Shown: positions 45,993 to 53,442 of the stretch, piece after piece
Layout of the letters: each line of letters begins with the position of its first letter
Position numbering within the stretch: position 1 is the first letter of the stretch
IMG/VR virus record: IMGVR_UViG_3300003691_000002
Location: 1-64,000 of that record
Length of the DNA: 64,000 nt
Origin: a virus
Direction: 5' to 3' (one strand)
Made by a program: the position numbers and the translations under genes
Notes under the pieces: model-generated
What the model saw: the letters and a program-made list of their open reading frames with translations, nothing else
What the model was told of the DNA's origin: nothing
Databases searched by the model: none

Positions 45993-47805
45993 TTTCTTCT
46001 AAATCGATTGATAAAACAGAAACTAAATTTTCAATATAATCAGAAGTAAAATCTATTATATGTTGGCCAATTGCATTTTGTGATAATTTTTCATCTTCTT
46101 CTAACAAATCTAAGACTGCTTTATTATCTAAAATAGAATTTTCAACTAATTGCAAAATTTCTTCTGAGATATTATCTACTGTTTCTTTTTCTTCTTCTTT
46201 TTCTTCTTTATATGCTTCTAGAATTTCATCTACAATTTCTGTAGAGGATTTTGCTACAATATTACTAAAAACATTAGTTTTAATTGTTTCATAATATGTA
46301 CAAAATCCTTTATTAATAGTATAAATTCTAGAAGCTCCTAAAGGAGCAATTATTCCTGTAAAAACTTGACCATTTAATATTAAAGGTTGTTTATTTGTTA
46401 AAATACTATTTACAGGGTGAACAGAAGCAAAAGAAAGCCTGGAAGGATTTAACATATTTGGATTATTATCTTCAATTGTTTTTACAGCTTCCCAATCAAA
46501 AGTAGATCTTAATTCTATGCCTTTATATATTGGTTTAATAAAAGCATCTATATTAGTAAAGTCTTTATCTTTAAAAGGTATAAAAGTAGTTTTAGAAGGT
46601 TTAATTACAAAATCTTGTGCTTCTAAACAGAAATTAGAGTTTTTTAGATTTTTTAGTCTCCTTCTAGCTGCTTTTAAATCATCTTGAGATAGTAAATAAA
46701 AACCACATCCTTTTATCCAAGTATATAATCCTGTAACTAAATGACCATTTCTTTTATATCTAAAATTATTAAAATAAATATTCTTTCCAGAAACATTTAT
46801 TTCTTCATAAAAAAGATCATAAGAAGAAGTAGCCACGTCTGGTAAAACATACTGTCTTTTTTCAGGAAGAAAGTTATAATCTCTTTTTTTAGCCCCTCCT
46901 CTTGCGTAGTTAGATTTATTATTTTCTTTTGGTTTACTAGAAACATAATATTGATTGTGCTTTCTAGTTATTACTGTTTTTTCTGCTGTTTTTAAGCAAC
47001 CATTTTTAACTTTGTAAACAGTATTAAAATCTAAGTTAATAATGTTTTTACCACCAATAATTTTTAAACCTTCTTCTTGAGAAGAAAGATAAAGACTATT
47101 TTTATTTTGTTGCCAAGCATATAAAGGTCTTTCTTCTGTTCCTTCTAAAGCATTAAAAGTTTTTTTAGATTTACCTTTATAAAAATAAATAGTATTAGGT
47201 TCATCAACTTTAAACCAAATTAAAGCTGCAGCCCCTTGATATTGTTCTAATACTGAGTAATCATCAGTTTTAGATAAAATTTCTAATAAAATTTCACTAT
47301 CTATTTTTGGTACAACAACAGTAGAATTTGCTTTTTTTACTTCTTTATCGGTCTCTACTTCAAACTTATTAGCTAATGTAATATCATTGTGTAATGTACC
47401 ATTATGAACACCTACAAAAATTGTTTTTTTGTTTTTATTTTTAAAACCAAAAGGATGAGCATTTTCTTCAGTATGAGCACCCCTAGTAGCTTGTCTAGTA
47501 TGGCCTATTACTACAGGATATTTATAAGGTTTTTTATAACCATTTGCTAAAACAAAATCTCTATAGAGTTTATTTTCTCCAGTTCCTTTTTTAATAGCAT
47601 TATCTGATACAACTCCACAAGAATGTATTCCTCTTGCTTGGTTTAGTATCCCTAATAAATCAAATTTTAATTTATCAAAGTCTTTTGGAGTTTTACCTGC
47701 CCAAGCAAAAATACCACAAAATAAAATATCATGTTTATTTTTAAAAATAATATTTAATCCTGTAGAAATAGTTAATAATATTAATATTAAATTAAGTAAA
47801 TTCAT
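45985..47805 (-). CDS. Class II (Ntn) glutamine-amidotransferase-like protein with hydrophobic leader (606 aa)
   Basis: Residues 30-270 are an Ntn-type glutaminase domain: 'CGIFAWAGK' supplies the nucleophilic Cys (C30), 'RGIHSCGVVS', 'VIGHTRQATRGAHTEENAHPF' (GHTR-A), 'GVHNGTLHN' (HNG) and 'DSEILLEIL' follow the family order. In active members Cys is the first residue; here it follows a 29-residue hydrophobic leader (MNLLNLILILLTISTG...), and no in-frame Met precedes it. Either the leader is removed, as propeptides are in some PurF and glutamate synthases, or the frame start is different. Residues 300-520 form an unassigned domain and the last 80 are acidic. It would release ammonia from glutamine, or act as a peptidase, for the neighbouring ligases. 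It overlaps both neighbours by 4-8 nt. Confidence 0.8.
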   Translation of the reverse strand: MNLLNLILILLTISTGLNIIFKNKHDILFCGIFAWAGKTPKDFDKLKFDLLGILNQARGIHSCGVVSDNAIKKGTGENKLYRDFVLANGYKKPYKYPVVIGHTRQATRGAHTEENAHPFGFKNKNKKTIFVGVHNGTLHNDITLANKFEVETDKEVKKANSTVVVPKIDSEILLEILSKTDDYSVLEQYQGAAALIWFKVDEPNTIYFYKGKSKKTFNALEGTEERPLYAWQQNKNSLYLSSQEEGLKIIGGKNIINLDFNTVYKVKNGCLKTAEKTVITRKHNQYYVSSKPKENNKSNYARGGAKKRDYNFLPEKRQYVLPDVATSSYDLFYEEINVSGKNIYFNNFRYKRNGHLVTGLYTWIKGCGFYLLSQDDLKAARRRLKNLKNSNFCLEAQDFVIKPSKTTFIPFKDKDFTNIDAFIKPIYKGIELRSTFDWEAVKTIEDNNPNMLNPSRLSFASVHPVNSILTNKQPLILNGQVFTGIIAPLGASRIYTINKGFCTYYETIKTNVFSNIVAKSSTEIVDEILEAYKEEKEEEKETVDNISEEILQLVENSILDNKAVLDLLEEDEKLSQNAIGQHIIDFTSDYIENLVSVLSIDLEEND

Positions 47806-48608
47806 TTAATTAAAATATTTGATTCTTCTATAATAGATTTTCTTAGTTCTAATATTTCTTCATTAGACATTTCATGAGCATTTAATATAGCGTTCTCATG
47901 TTTATATTGTAGTTCTTTAAAATAAGGAAAACTAGCTAATTCTATAGCTGCTAAAGTATTAACAAAAATAGTTGTTTGTAATTCTTTTGTTTTTAGCCAA
48001 AAATTAGAAAGAGTTCTGTATTCTAAACCATAAAATTTATCTCTATAATTGCCTAATTGCCCGTAATATTGTTTTCTTTCTTTATCTGGGTCAATAACTA
48101 AAGCTAATAACCCTAAAGTAATATCTAAAGCTTTCACTAATCTCATATTAGCTAAATCATTAGGAGAAGTATATCCTATATGAATATGTCCCCCACACAT
48201 TCTAGTGGTGTAATCTTCAGAAAATTGTAATTGATTTTGCTCAAAAGTATATACATTAAAATCAGGATCACAACCAAACATACGAGCTTGTCTACTAGTT
48301 AACTCTTCCTTTTTAAAAGTATGTGTAGTTGAAAAATCTAATTTATGATTTTTATTATTTAATTTTAGATAAATATTTAAATAATCTAAAACTAATTGTA
48401 TATTATTTAGAAATTCTTTTTCAGAAACGCATGGAGGAATATTAAATTCTACCATTACATTGTCTTCTTGAACAAAATATCCTTCTTTATTTAAAACAGG
48501 TTTTGGATTGTTTTTAGTTCCTCCAATTAGCCCTTCTGCAGAAATAATTTGTGATCCATCATTCACAAACAATTCTGGGTCAGCTCCTATTGTTACATTT
48601 TTATACAT
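47802..48608 (-). CDS. COOH-NH2 ligase, phage type 2 (268 aa)
   Basis: 'TIGADPELFVNDG' at the N-terminus (D-x-E-x-F metal/ATP ligands), 'EDNVMVEFNIPP' (VEFN), 'RMCGGHIHIGY' (GGHxH) and 'GLEYRTLSNFWL' (EYR-LSNFW) are the diagnostic motifs of the phage COOH.NH2 ligase type 2 family (PF14395), a glutamine-synthetase-fold amidoligase. It is predicted to form an amide bond with ATP on an unidentified carboxylate. Length matches the family. It overlaps the class I amidotransferase by 8 nt and the class II one by 4 nt, so all are made together. Confidence 0.88.
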   Translation of the reverse strand: MYKNVTIGADPELFVNDGSQIISAEGLIGGTKNNPKPVLNKEGYFVQEDNVMVEFNIPPCVSEKEFLNNIQLVLDYLNIYLKLNNKNHKLDFSTTHTFKKEELTSRQARMFGCDPDFNVYTFEQNQLQFSEDYTTRMCGGHIHIGYTSPNDLANMRLVKALDITLGLLALVIDPDKERKQYYGQLGNYRDKFYGLEYRTLSNFWLKTKELQTTIFVNTLAAIELASFPYFKELQYKHENAILNAHEMSNEEILELRKSIIEESNILIK

Positions 48609-49299
48609 ATAAATAATCTAAAATAATATTTCTTATAAAATCTAAAGTTTCTTGAGGTACTCCTTCAAATTCAGGATGTCCTTGTATAGCTAATCCATTT
48701 ATTTTAGGATAATAAACTATTTCTGGTTCAATAAAATTATTTGCTAATTCTATCTCTTCATTTTTTCCATTTAAATAAGTATCGCTTTCAAAAAATTTTG
48801 ACCAAGCAATAAGCTTATAATCATCTTCAGGTAAATTAAAAGGATACATCATTTGATGGTGTGTAGAAGTCATATCAAAACTTTTAAACCTATTATTGCC
48901 CCGCATTACCTCTATGAAATGATTTTTAGTATGATTTGTTACGTGTTGAATTAATTTACCATCAGCACGAACAGTCAAATATTGGGCTCCTCTACAAATA
49001 CCTAATTTTTTTATTTTATAAGGTAAATAATTAAATAATAGACCACATCTTAAATCTCTTTCTTCATTAACAAATGTATGTCTACCATTTTTTTCTCCAT
49101 ATAAATTAGGATTTACATCTTCCCCGCCAGTATAAATAAGCAAATCTTTATCTAAATTTATTTTTATTTTACTGGTATTTAAATCATCAAGAAATTTTTT
49201 TATATTATTTACTTCTATAAATTCAATTTCTTCATTAAAAACAAAACTTAAAAATTTTTTATAATTTTTGTTTAATAGAGATTCACTGATAATTTTCAT
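48601..49299 (-). CDS. Class I glutamine amidotransferase / gamma-glutamyl hydrolase-like protein (232 aa)
   Basis: A flavodoxin-like hydrolase: 'LLIYTGGEDVNPNLYGEKNG' (oxyanion and substrate loop of the peptidase C26 group), 'KLGICRGAQYLTV' with nucleophile C102, 'STHHQMMYPF', and 'NGLAIQGHPEFEGV' with the catalytic His-x-Glu pair. The family removes the gamma-amide of glutamine or cuts gamma-glutamyl bonds; the 'TGGEDVNP' loop favours the gamma-glutamyl hydrolase side. It lies between the ATP-grasp and COOH-NH2 ligase genes and overlaps both, so a shared pathway is likely. Confidence 0.87.
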   Translation of the reverse strand: MKIISESLLNKNYKKFLSFVFNEEIEFIEVNNIKKFLDDLNTSKIKINLDKDLLIYTGGEDVNPNLYGEKNGRHTFVNEERDLRCGLLFNYLPYKIKKLGICRGAQYLTVRADGKLIQHVTNHTKNHFIEVMRGNNRFKSFDMTSTHHQMMYPFNLPEDDYKLIAWSKFFESDTYLNGKNEEIELANNFIEPEIVYYPKINGLAIQGHPEFEGVPQETLDFIRNIILDYLYV

Positions 49300-50089
49300 T
49301 TATTTTTTTATTTATTATTTTTGGTAATATTTCTTTATATTTTTCAGCTGTAATTTCTCCAAAAGAAGGTGCTGAATTAATTTCAATAATAACAAAAGCT
49401 GGAAATTTATTATTAGATTGAACTCTTACATCAACAGCCCCAAAATCTAGACCTACTGCATTAAGAGCTTTTACAGACTCATTTACAATATAATCCCAAT
49501 TATCAGGTTTGTCAAAAAGTTCATTTTTTTCTAATATCCAAACACAATTTAAATTATTTTTAAACCATTTATGTTCATCTGGAGTATTATTTTTAATCAT
49601 TTTTCTACAAGAATAAAAAACACCATCTTTTGTAACATGAAGTCTATATTCTTTATTAAAATTATAAAAACGCTCAAAAATAAAATTATTTAATTCTCCA
49701 GAATGCTTATTTAAAAAAGAATTTAAATCTGTAGCATTATCAATTTTTTCATTACCATTATTCCTACTTCCAAATCTTCTTTTAGCTATAATAGGAAAAG
49801 GCATATTTTCAAAATTTACTATTTCTTTAGTAATGCAATTAAAAAAATTGTAATTTTTATAAAAAGTAAACCATATAGGAGTTCTTACATCTGCTTCTAA
49901 AAATTTATTTTTCATTTTTAATTTATCAGATGAGTTTTTTACTGCTTCTATTGTGTTTACCTCAATATTTGCATTTGATATAGTAGTTGAACCAAATCTA
50001 ACAACTACTGTTTTTTCAACTTTTGGTAAAATTCTTCTCAATACATTATGAGAAGGATGTCTACTTCTAATTCGTGGTCTATACTTCAT
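49283..50089 (-). CDS. ATP-grasp ligase, RimK-like (268 aa)
   Basis: The ATP-grasp elements are visible: 'FPIIAKRRFGSRNNGNEKI' (first Lys plus glycine-rich loop), 'FIFERFYNFNKEYRLHV' (E-x-F...E-Y-R), and the metal-binding 'DFGAVDVRV' and 'FVIIEINSAPSF' (E-x-N). The best family match is the RimK/LysX type, which adds amino acids to carboxyl groups. The N-terminal 'PKVEKTVVVRFGSTT' is typical of phage versions. It overlaps the gamma-glutamylcyclotransferase-like gene by 11 nt and the class I amidotransferase gene by 17 nt. The acceptor could be a protein terminus, a peptidoglycan peptide or a small metabolite. Confidence 0.85.
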   Translation of the reverse strand: MKYRPRIRSRHPSHNVLRRILPKVEKTVVVRFGSTTISNANIEVNTIEAVKNSSDKLKMKNKFLEADVRTPIWFTFYKNYNFFNCITKEIVNFENMPFPIIAKRRFGSRNNGNEKIDNATDLNSFLNKHSGELNNFIFERFYNFNKEYRLHVTKDGVFYSCRKMIKNNTPDEHKWFKNNLNCVWILEKNELFDKPDNWDYIVNESVKALNAVGLDFGAVDVRVQSNNKFPAFVIIEINSAPSFGEITAEKYKEILPKIINKKINENYQ

Positions 50090-50504
50090 CTACAATTTTA
50101 TGTACTTTATTAATCATACTTTGATCATTCCAATCTCCAGAATCAACTATAGGTAAATTTTTTAAATCTATTCTATTACCTGCCAGGTAAACAAAAGCAT
50201 TTCCCCAAGGAGTAGGAATAATATCTTTATTATAAAGATTATTTTTTCCTTCCCCAATATAGCCTTCAAGATTATCTAATTGTTTTGCTGTATTTTCATT
50301 ATCTATTTCAAAAACATCCATTGTAATAGAAGTTGCACTTCTATTTGTTTCTATTATAGCAGGAAATGCTCCTAAACTAAACATTGTATAAATAGGTTCT
50401 GTTCTAAAAGTTCCTAAATGTTTTGAATCTTTTAAGAAAGTTTTATAATTATTATGTCCTAATCTTAAAGTTCCATAAACTGCTACTAATACTTTATTTT
50501 TCAT
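50079..50504 (-). CDS. Gamma-glutamylcyclotransferase-like protein (141 aa)
   Basis: 'VAVYGTLRLGHNNYKTFL' is the substrate-binding YGTL-x-G-x-x-N motif of the gamma-glutamylcyclotransferase/AIG2 fold. 'LDNLEGYIGEG' contains the catalytic-type Glu (L-D-x-x-E-G), and 'WGNAFVYLAG' the following strand. The family cyclises and releases gamma-glutamyl groups as 5-oxoproline. It is the first gene of the six-enzyme amide-chemistry run and follows the primase by 2 nt. It could release or recycle a gamma-linked product made by the ligases. Confidence 0.87.
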   Translation of the reverse strand: MKNKVLVAVYGTLRLGHNNYKTFLKDSKHLGTFRTEPIYTMFSLGAFPAIIETNRSATSITMDVFEIDNENTAKQLDNLEGYIGEGKNNLYNKDIIPTPWGNAFVYLAGNRIDLKNLPIVDSGDWNDQSMINKVHKIVDEV

Positions 50505-50506
50505 AT

Positions 50507-51535
50507 TTAAAAAGGTAAATAAATTTCTTTTTTATATATCTCTATACTTTTCTTTCTTCCCCAAACTTTTATTAAATCACTAAAATCTTTACATTGATAT
50601 CTATCAGGTATAGTAATTGATTTTAGTCCAAATTTTGTAGCTAATTCTTTAGCTTTAATTTGTCCAACATTTTCTTCTTTATCATAATCATTGTCATACC
50701 AAATATAAATATGTTTAAATCTTTCTTTTAACTGATCTATAATATGTTGTTTGGGTAATACTGTTTCTGATTGTAATGCTACAGCAGGAATTCTTAAATT
50801 TTCTACAATTGCCATTACATCTTTTAATGATTTTGTAATAATTAATTCTTTATGTCTTAAAGGTAATTGTTCCCATCCTTGCCAAACAGAATAATTATGA
50901 TTATTTAAAAATTTATATTTTTTATTATAAGGTTGATATATTTTTAAAGATGTTTTATTATCTTTTTTCTCAACATAAGAATAAGCATATTTATCTGCTT
51001 TTACAGCAGAACCTTCTTTATTATAAAAAATATAACTAATAGGGGAAACTCTGTATTTTTTTAATGTATATAAAGAAATTCCAAATTTTTCCCAAAACAT
51101 TATATCATGTTCTTTCCATTGTCTTGTTTTTTTTGCTAAGATTTTTCCAGAACTTTCAGATAATAATTTTTCTCTGCTTTTTGTATTTTTTTCTTGTTTA
51201 TAATTAGAAGCTTCAATTTCTTTATAATTAAAATGCCATTTTAAATTAAAATCAACAATAATTTTATTTAATGCTTCATAATAAGATAAATTAAACAATA
51301 GTTTAACAAATTCTATACAATCACCTTTATACTTAAAATCATTAAACCATATTTCTCCTGTTTTTTTATTTAAAAAAAATCTCAACGAAGGAACATTTTC
51401 TTCTCTAAATAAAGATTTATAGCTTTTAGATAAAGCAATATCTTGTTGCATATAATATCTATATATATCTATATCTTGTATATAAGAAAAAATATGTTCC
51501 TTAGAAGGATCTTTTTTATTTAAATTAATAGTCAT
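50507..51535 (-). CDS. DnaG-like primase with TOPRIM domain (342 aa)
   Basis: The first 100 residues resemble a primase zinc-binding module without its cysteines ('FREENVPSLRFFLNKKTGEIWFNDFKYKGDCIEFVKLLF', here split across a PSxxF motif and D-x-x-x-F-V), as in other crAss-like primases. The centre is the RNA-polymerase domain. The TOPRIM fold has 'ELIITKSLKDVMAIVEN' and 'IYIWYDNDYDKE' (DxD). The usual TOPRIM Glu before the 'KD' is replaced by Lys. It would make RNA primers with the DnaB helicase. The ATG overlaps the stop of a small membrane-protein gene. Confidence 0.75.
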   Translation of the reverse strand: MTINLNKKDPSKEHIFSYIQDIDIYRYYMQQDIALSKSYKSLFREENVPSLRFFLNKKTGEIWFNDFKYKGDCIEFVKLLFNLSYYEALNKIIVDFNLKWHFNYKEIEASNYKQEKNTKSREKLLSESSGKILAKKTRQWKEHDIMFWEKFGISLYTLKKYRVSPISYIFYNKEGSAVKADKYAYSYVEKKDNKTSLKIYQPYNKKYKFLNNHNYSVWQGWEQLPLRHKELIITKSLKDVMAIVENLRIPAVALQSETVLPKQHIIDQLKERFKHIYIWYDNDYDKEENVGQIKAKELATKFGLKSITIPDRYQCKDFSDLIKVWGRKKSIEIYKKEIYLPF

Positions 51536-51666
51536 TACATTGGAGGTGTTAATACCATATAAATACTACCAAGAATAGCTATTAAAACCATTGTCCAAAT
51601 TAAGCTAAAACCTATTTTTTTAGCTGTATGTTTTTTTATAGCATATTTTTTATAATCATTTTTCAT
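51535..51666 (-). CDS. Small single-span membrane protein (43 aa)
   Basis: ATG 51666 to TAA 51535-51537. A basic N-terminus (KNDYKKYAIKKHTAKKIG) precedes one membrane segment (FSLIWTMVLIAILGSIYMVL) and a short TPPM tail. The stop shares its last base with the primase ATG, and the start overlaps the previous small gene, so it fits tightly in the operon. Function unknown. Confidence 0.55.
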   Translation of the reverse strand: MKNDYKKYAIKKHTAKKIGFSLIWTMVLIAILGSIYMVLTPPM

Positions 51667-51763
51667 TGTTTTTTTGTTTATAATTAATCCGCAACAGTTC
51701 AATTAGTCCTGCTGTAATACCAATTAGAGCTAACCATAATATCGGGTCATTAATTGCTCTCAT
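51656..51763 (-). CDS. Very small membrane protein (35 aa)
   Basis: ATG 51763 to TGA 51656-51658. The peptide has one hydrophobic segment (PILWLALIGITAGLIELL) and a basic end (RINYKQKNNEK). It overlaps the next gene's ATG by 11 nt in typical phage coupling. The coding call rests on this overlap and the clean membrane segment. Function unknown. Confidence 0.45.
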   Translation of the reverse strand: MRAINDPILWLALIGITAGLIELLRINYKQKNNEK

Positions 51764-51777
51764 CGTTGTTTTAGTTT

Positions 51778-51948
51778 TTAATTTTTGTTTAATTCTGTTA
51801 AACAAACATTCATAATATAAGTCTGTTCTTTTTTTAATTCTTCAGGAAAAACTTGTAAAGCAAATTGATATAGAAATTCAAAAAATTCTTTATCTGCTTT
51901 AAATTCTTTTTGTTTTTCTTTTTGTGTTTTTCTATAAACAACTTCCAT
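51778..51948 (-). CDS. Small charged protein (56 aa)
   Basis: ATG 51948 to TAA 51778-51780. It is helical and Lys/Glu/Phe-rich (VVYRKTQKEKQKEFKADKEF, then FFEFLYQFALQVFPEELKKE). No family recognised. It lies 14 nt before the 35-aa gene and just after the terminator of the SSB gene, so it is the first gene of the primase/amidoligase transcript as far as terminators show. Confidence 0.5.
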   Translation of the reverse strand: MEVVYRKTQKEKQKEFKADKEFFEFLYQFALQVFPEELKKEQTYIMNVCLTELNKN

Positions 51949-51962
51949 AATTAGTTTTAAAA

Positions 51963-51990
51963 AATAAGGGGGAAATTAATCCCCCTTATT
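51963..51990 (-). terminator. Rho-independent terminator after the probable SSB gene
   Basis: AATAAGGGGG (51963-51972) and CCCCCTTATT (51981-51990) are a perfect 10-bp inverted repeat around an 8-nt loop. On the minus strand it is followed by a T-rich stretch. It lies 11 nt beyond the stop codon of the gene at 52001-52585 and divides the replication block into two transcripts. Confidence 0.9.
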
Positions 51991-52000
51991 TAATTAATTA

Positions 52001-52585
52001 TTAACTCCAATTCTCTACATCTTGAACAGGATTATCTTGTTTCATAACGCCTTCATCAGTGTCAGGAATAAGTTTTTCCATTAAATCACTTGGTTTTTTA
52101 AATAAAGTAGGTTTTTCACCTGCTCTTTCTATAAAATCAAAAAACCTAAGACTCAAATAACCTTTTTTATTAGGATAAGCTAATGTACCAAAAGTAACAT
52201 AAACATTATATTTATGATTACTTGCATTTTCTTTTACTAATTTAAAAAGAACATCAAAAGCTTCTTTTGTGCTATTAACTTCTGGAAAAACATAGTCTTT
52301 CCCCATAACAACCTTTGCAATTTGCAAAACTCTATTAATTTGAAGTTTAGCATATTTTTGATTAGCTTCTTCTGTTTTTTGAGGATTAGGTTGTGGATAA
52401 TAAAAACCCTCATTGATAACAGCGCCTGTTTCATCTGTTACGATGAGTTTATAATCAGGTCTATTTTCTGGTTCATCTACTGCTCTTTTTTCAATAGCAA
52501 TATCTACACCTTCTACTAGTCCTGCCTGTCCATTATTAAAAATAGGTTTTGAAGTGTTAAATTCGTTACTGTTTAAATCTATCAT
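52001..52585 (-). CDS. Probable single-stranded-DNA-binding protein (194 aa)
   Basis: An OB-fold-like beta-rich body ('IAIEKRAVDEPENRPDYKLIVTDETG', 'YNVYVTFGTLAYPNKKGYLSLRFFDFIE', each given in part) is followed by an acidic, flexible tail (LIPDTDEGVMKQDNPVQDVENWS), the hallmark of phage SSBs. It lies directly behind the Sak4-like annealing ATPase, the usual partner of an SSB in these phages, and is followed by a strong terminator, as expected for an abundant protein. I did not find a family-specific motif, so the call rests on layout, tail and context. Confidence 0.62.
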   Translation of the reverse strand: MIDLNSNEFNTSKPIFNNGQAGLVEGVDIAIEKRAVDEPENRPDYKLIVTDETGAVINEGFYYPQPNPQKTEEANQKYAKLQINRVLQIAKVVMGKDYVFPEVNSTKEAFDVLFKLVKENASNHKYNVYVTFGTLAYPNKKGYLSLRFFDFIERAGEKPTLFKKPSDLMEKLIPDTDEGVMKQDNPVQDVENWS

Positions 52586-52622
52586 ATTGTTTTAATTCCG
52601 TCCATATACCTACCACTTTTTA

Positions 52623-53393
52623 TTAATTAATAAAAATATCTGTCCAATTTATTTTTATTTCATCAGTTTGTGGGTCTGATTCGGCAACAATAATTTCTTT
52701 GCCCTTCAGATGAGGTGATCTTGCTCCTGATAACAAGTTAGGAGAAGAATTAAAATTAATAATAGTTTGATTGTCTTTTCGATATAAATATCCTACAGCA
52801 TCTACTTGAGAACAAAGAATAGAAGAAGCTTTACCAGTTAAAGCAAGACCTCTTTCTGTCATTTCTTTGCCTTCTCTTTCAACTAATTTGTCTTTTACAT
52901 GTCCTAATATAATTAAAGTATCACAAATTTCTTTTAATTCGTTAATAACCATACTAAGAGCATCTCTAGTATATTTATAACCTGCACCGTTTGGTAAAGT
53001 AGTAACATCTGTACCAACCCAGTTTCTACCCATTGAAGTTTTTTTATACAATTGATTAGCAAGAGGTAAAACAATATCTTCCAATGCCGTTACAGTATCA
53101 ATTGCAATATAAGGATAAATTTTCTTACCCTTTTCTTCATTTTTCTCTTTAATAAGTTCAATGTACTTTTTTAAAGTAGAAATAGGTAGTTCTTTATTTT
53201 TAGATGCTTCTTTAATAATATCAATTTTTAAAGCATCTACAAAATGAGAACCAGATTCTAAATCAAAAATTAAACAACCAGGTAAAGCTGCTACAAGAGT
53301 AGTTTTACCCATTTTTGGCTGACTAAATATAACCACTGTTTCAGGGTTAACTCGATCAGCCTCAATTTTTTTAAATGGTAATTCCATCATCAT
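52623..53393 (-). CDS. Sak4-like RecA-fold ATPase / single-strand annealing protein (256 aa)
   Basis: Walker A is 'VIFSQPKMGKTTL' (S24-T31) and Walker B is 'YIAIDTVTAL' with the acidic D. 'LIFDLESGSHFVDAL', 'LIILGHVKDKL' and 'GRNWVGTDVTTLPNGAGY' are the other conserved blocks of the phage AAA_24/Sak4 group. Sak4 proteins anneal complementary single strands with SSB help. The gene is next to the SSB candidate and not far from the exonuclease and resolvase, which supports a recombination role. It starts with three consecutive Met codons; the true start among them cannot be fixed. Confidence 0.85.
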   Translation of the reverse strand: MMMELPFKKIEADRVNPETVVIFSQPKMGKTTLVAALPGCLIFDLESGSHFVDALKIDIIKEASKNKELPISTLKKYIELIKEKNEEKGKKIYPYIAIDTVTALEDIVLPLANQLYKKTSMGRNWVGTDVTTLPNGAGYKYTRDALSMVINELKEICDTLIILGHVKDKLVEREGKEMTERGLALTGKASSILCSQVDAVGYLYRKDNQTIINFNSSPNLLSGARSPHLKGKEIIVAESDPQTDEIKINWTDIFIN

Positions 53394-53442
53394 ATTATAT
53401 CTTATGTTTTTAATTAATAAAACACAGATACATTGTTAAAGT

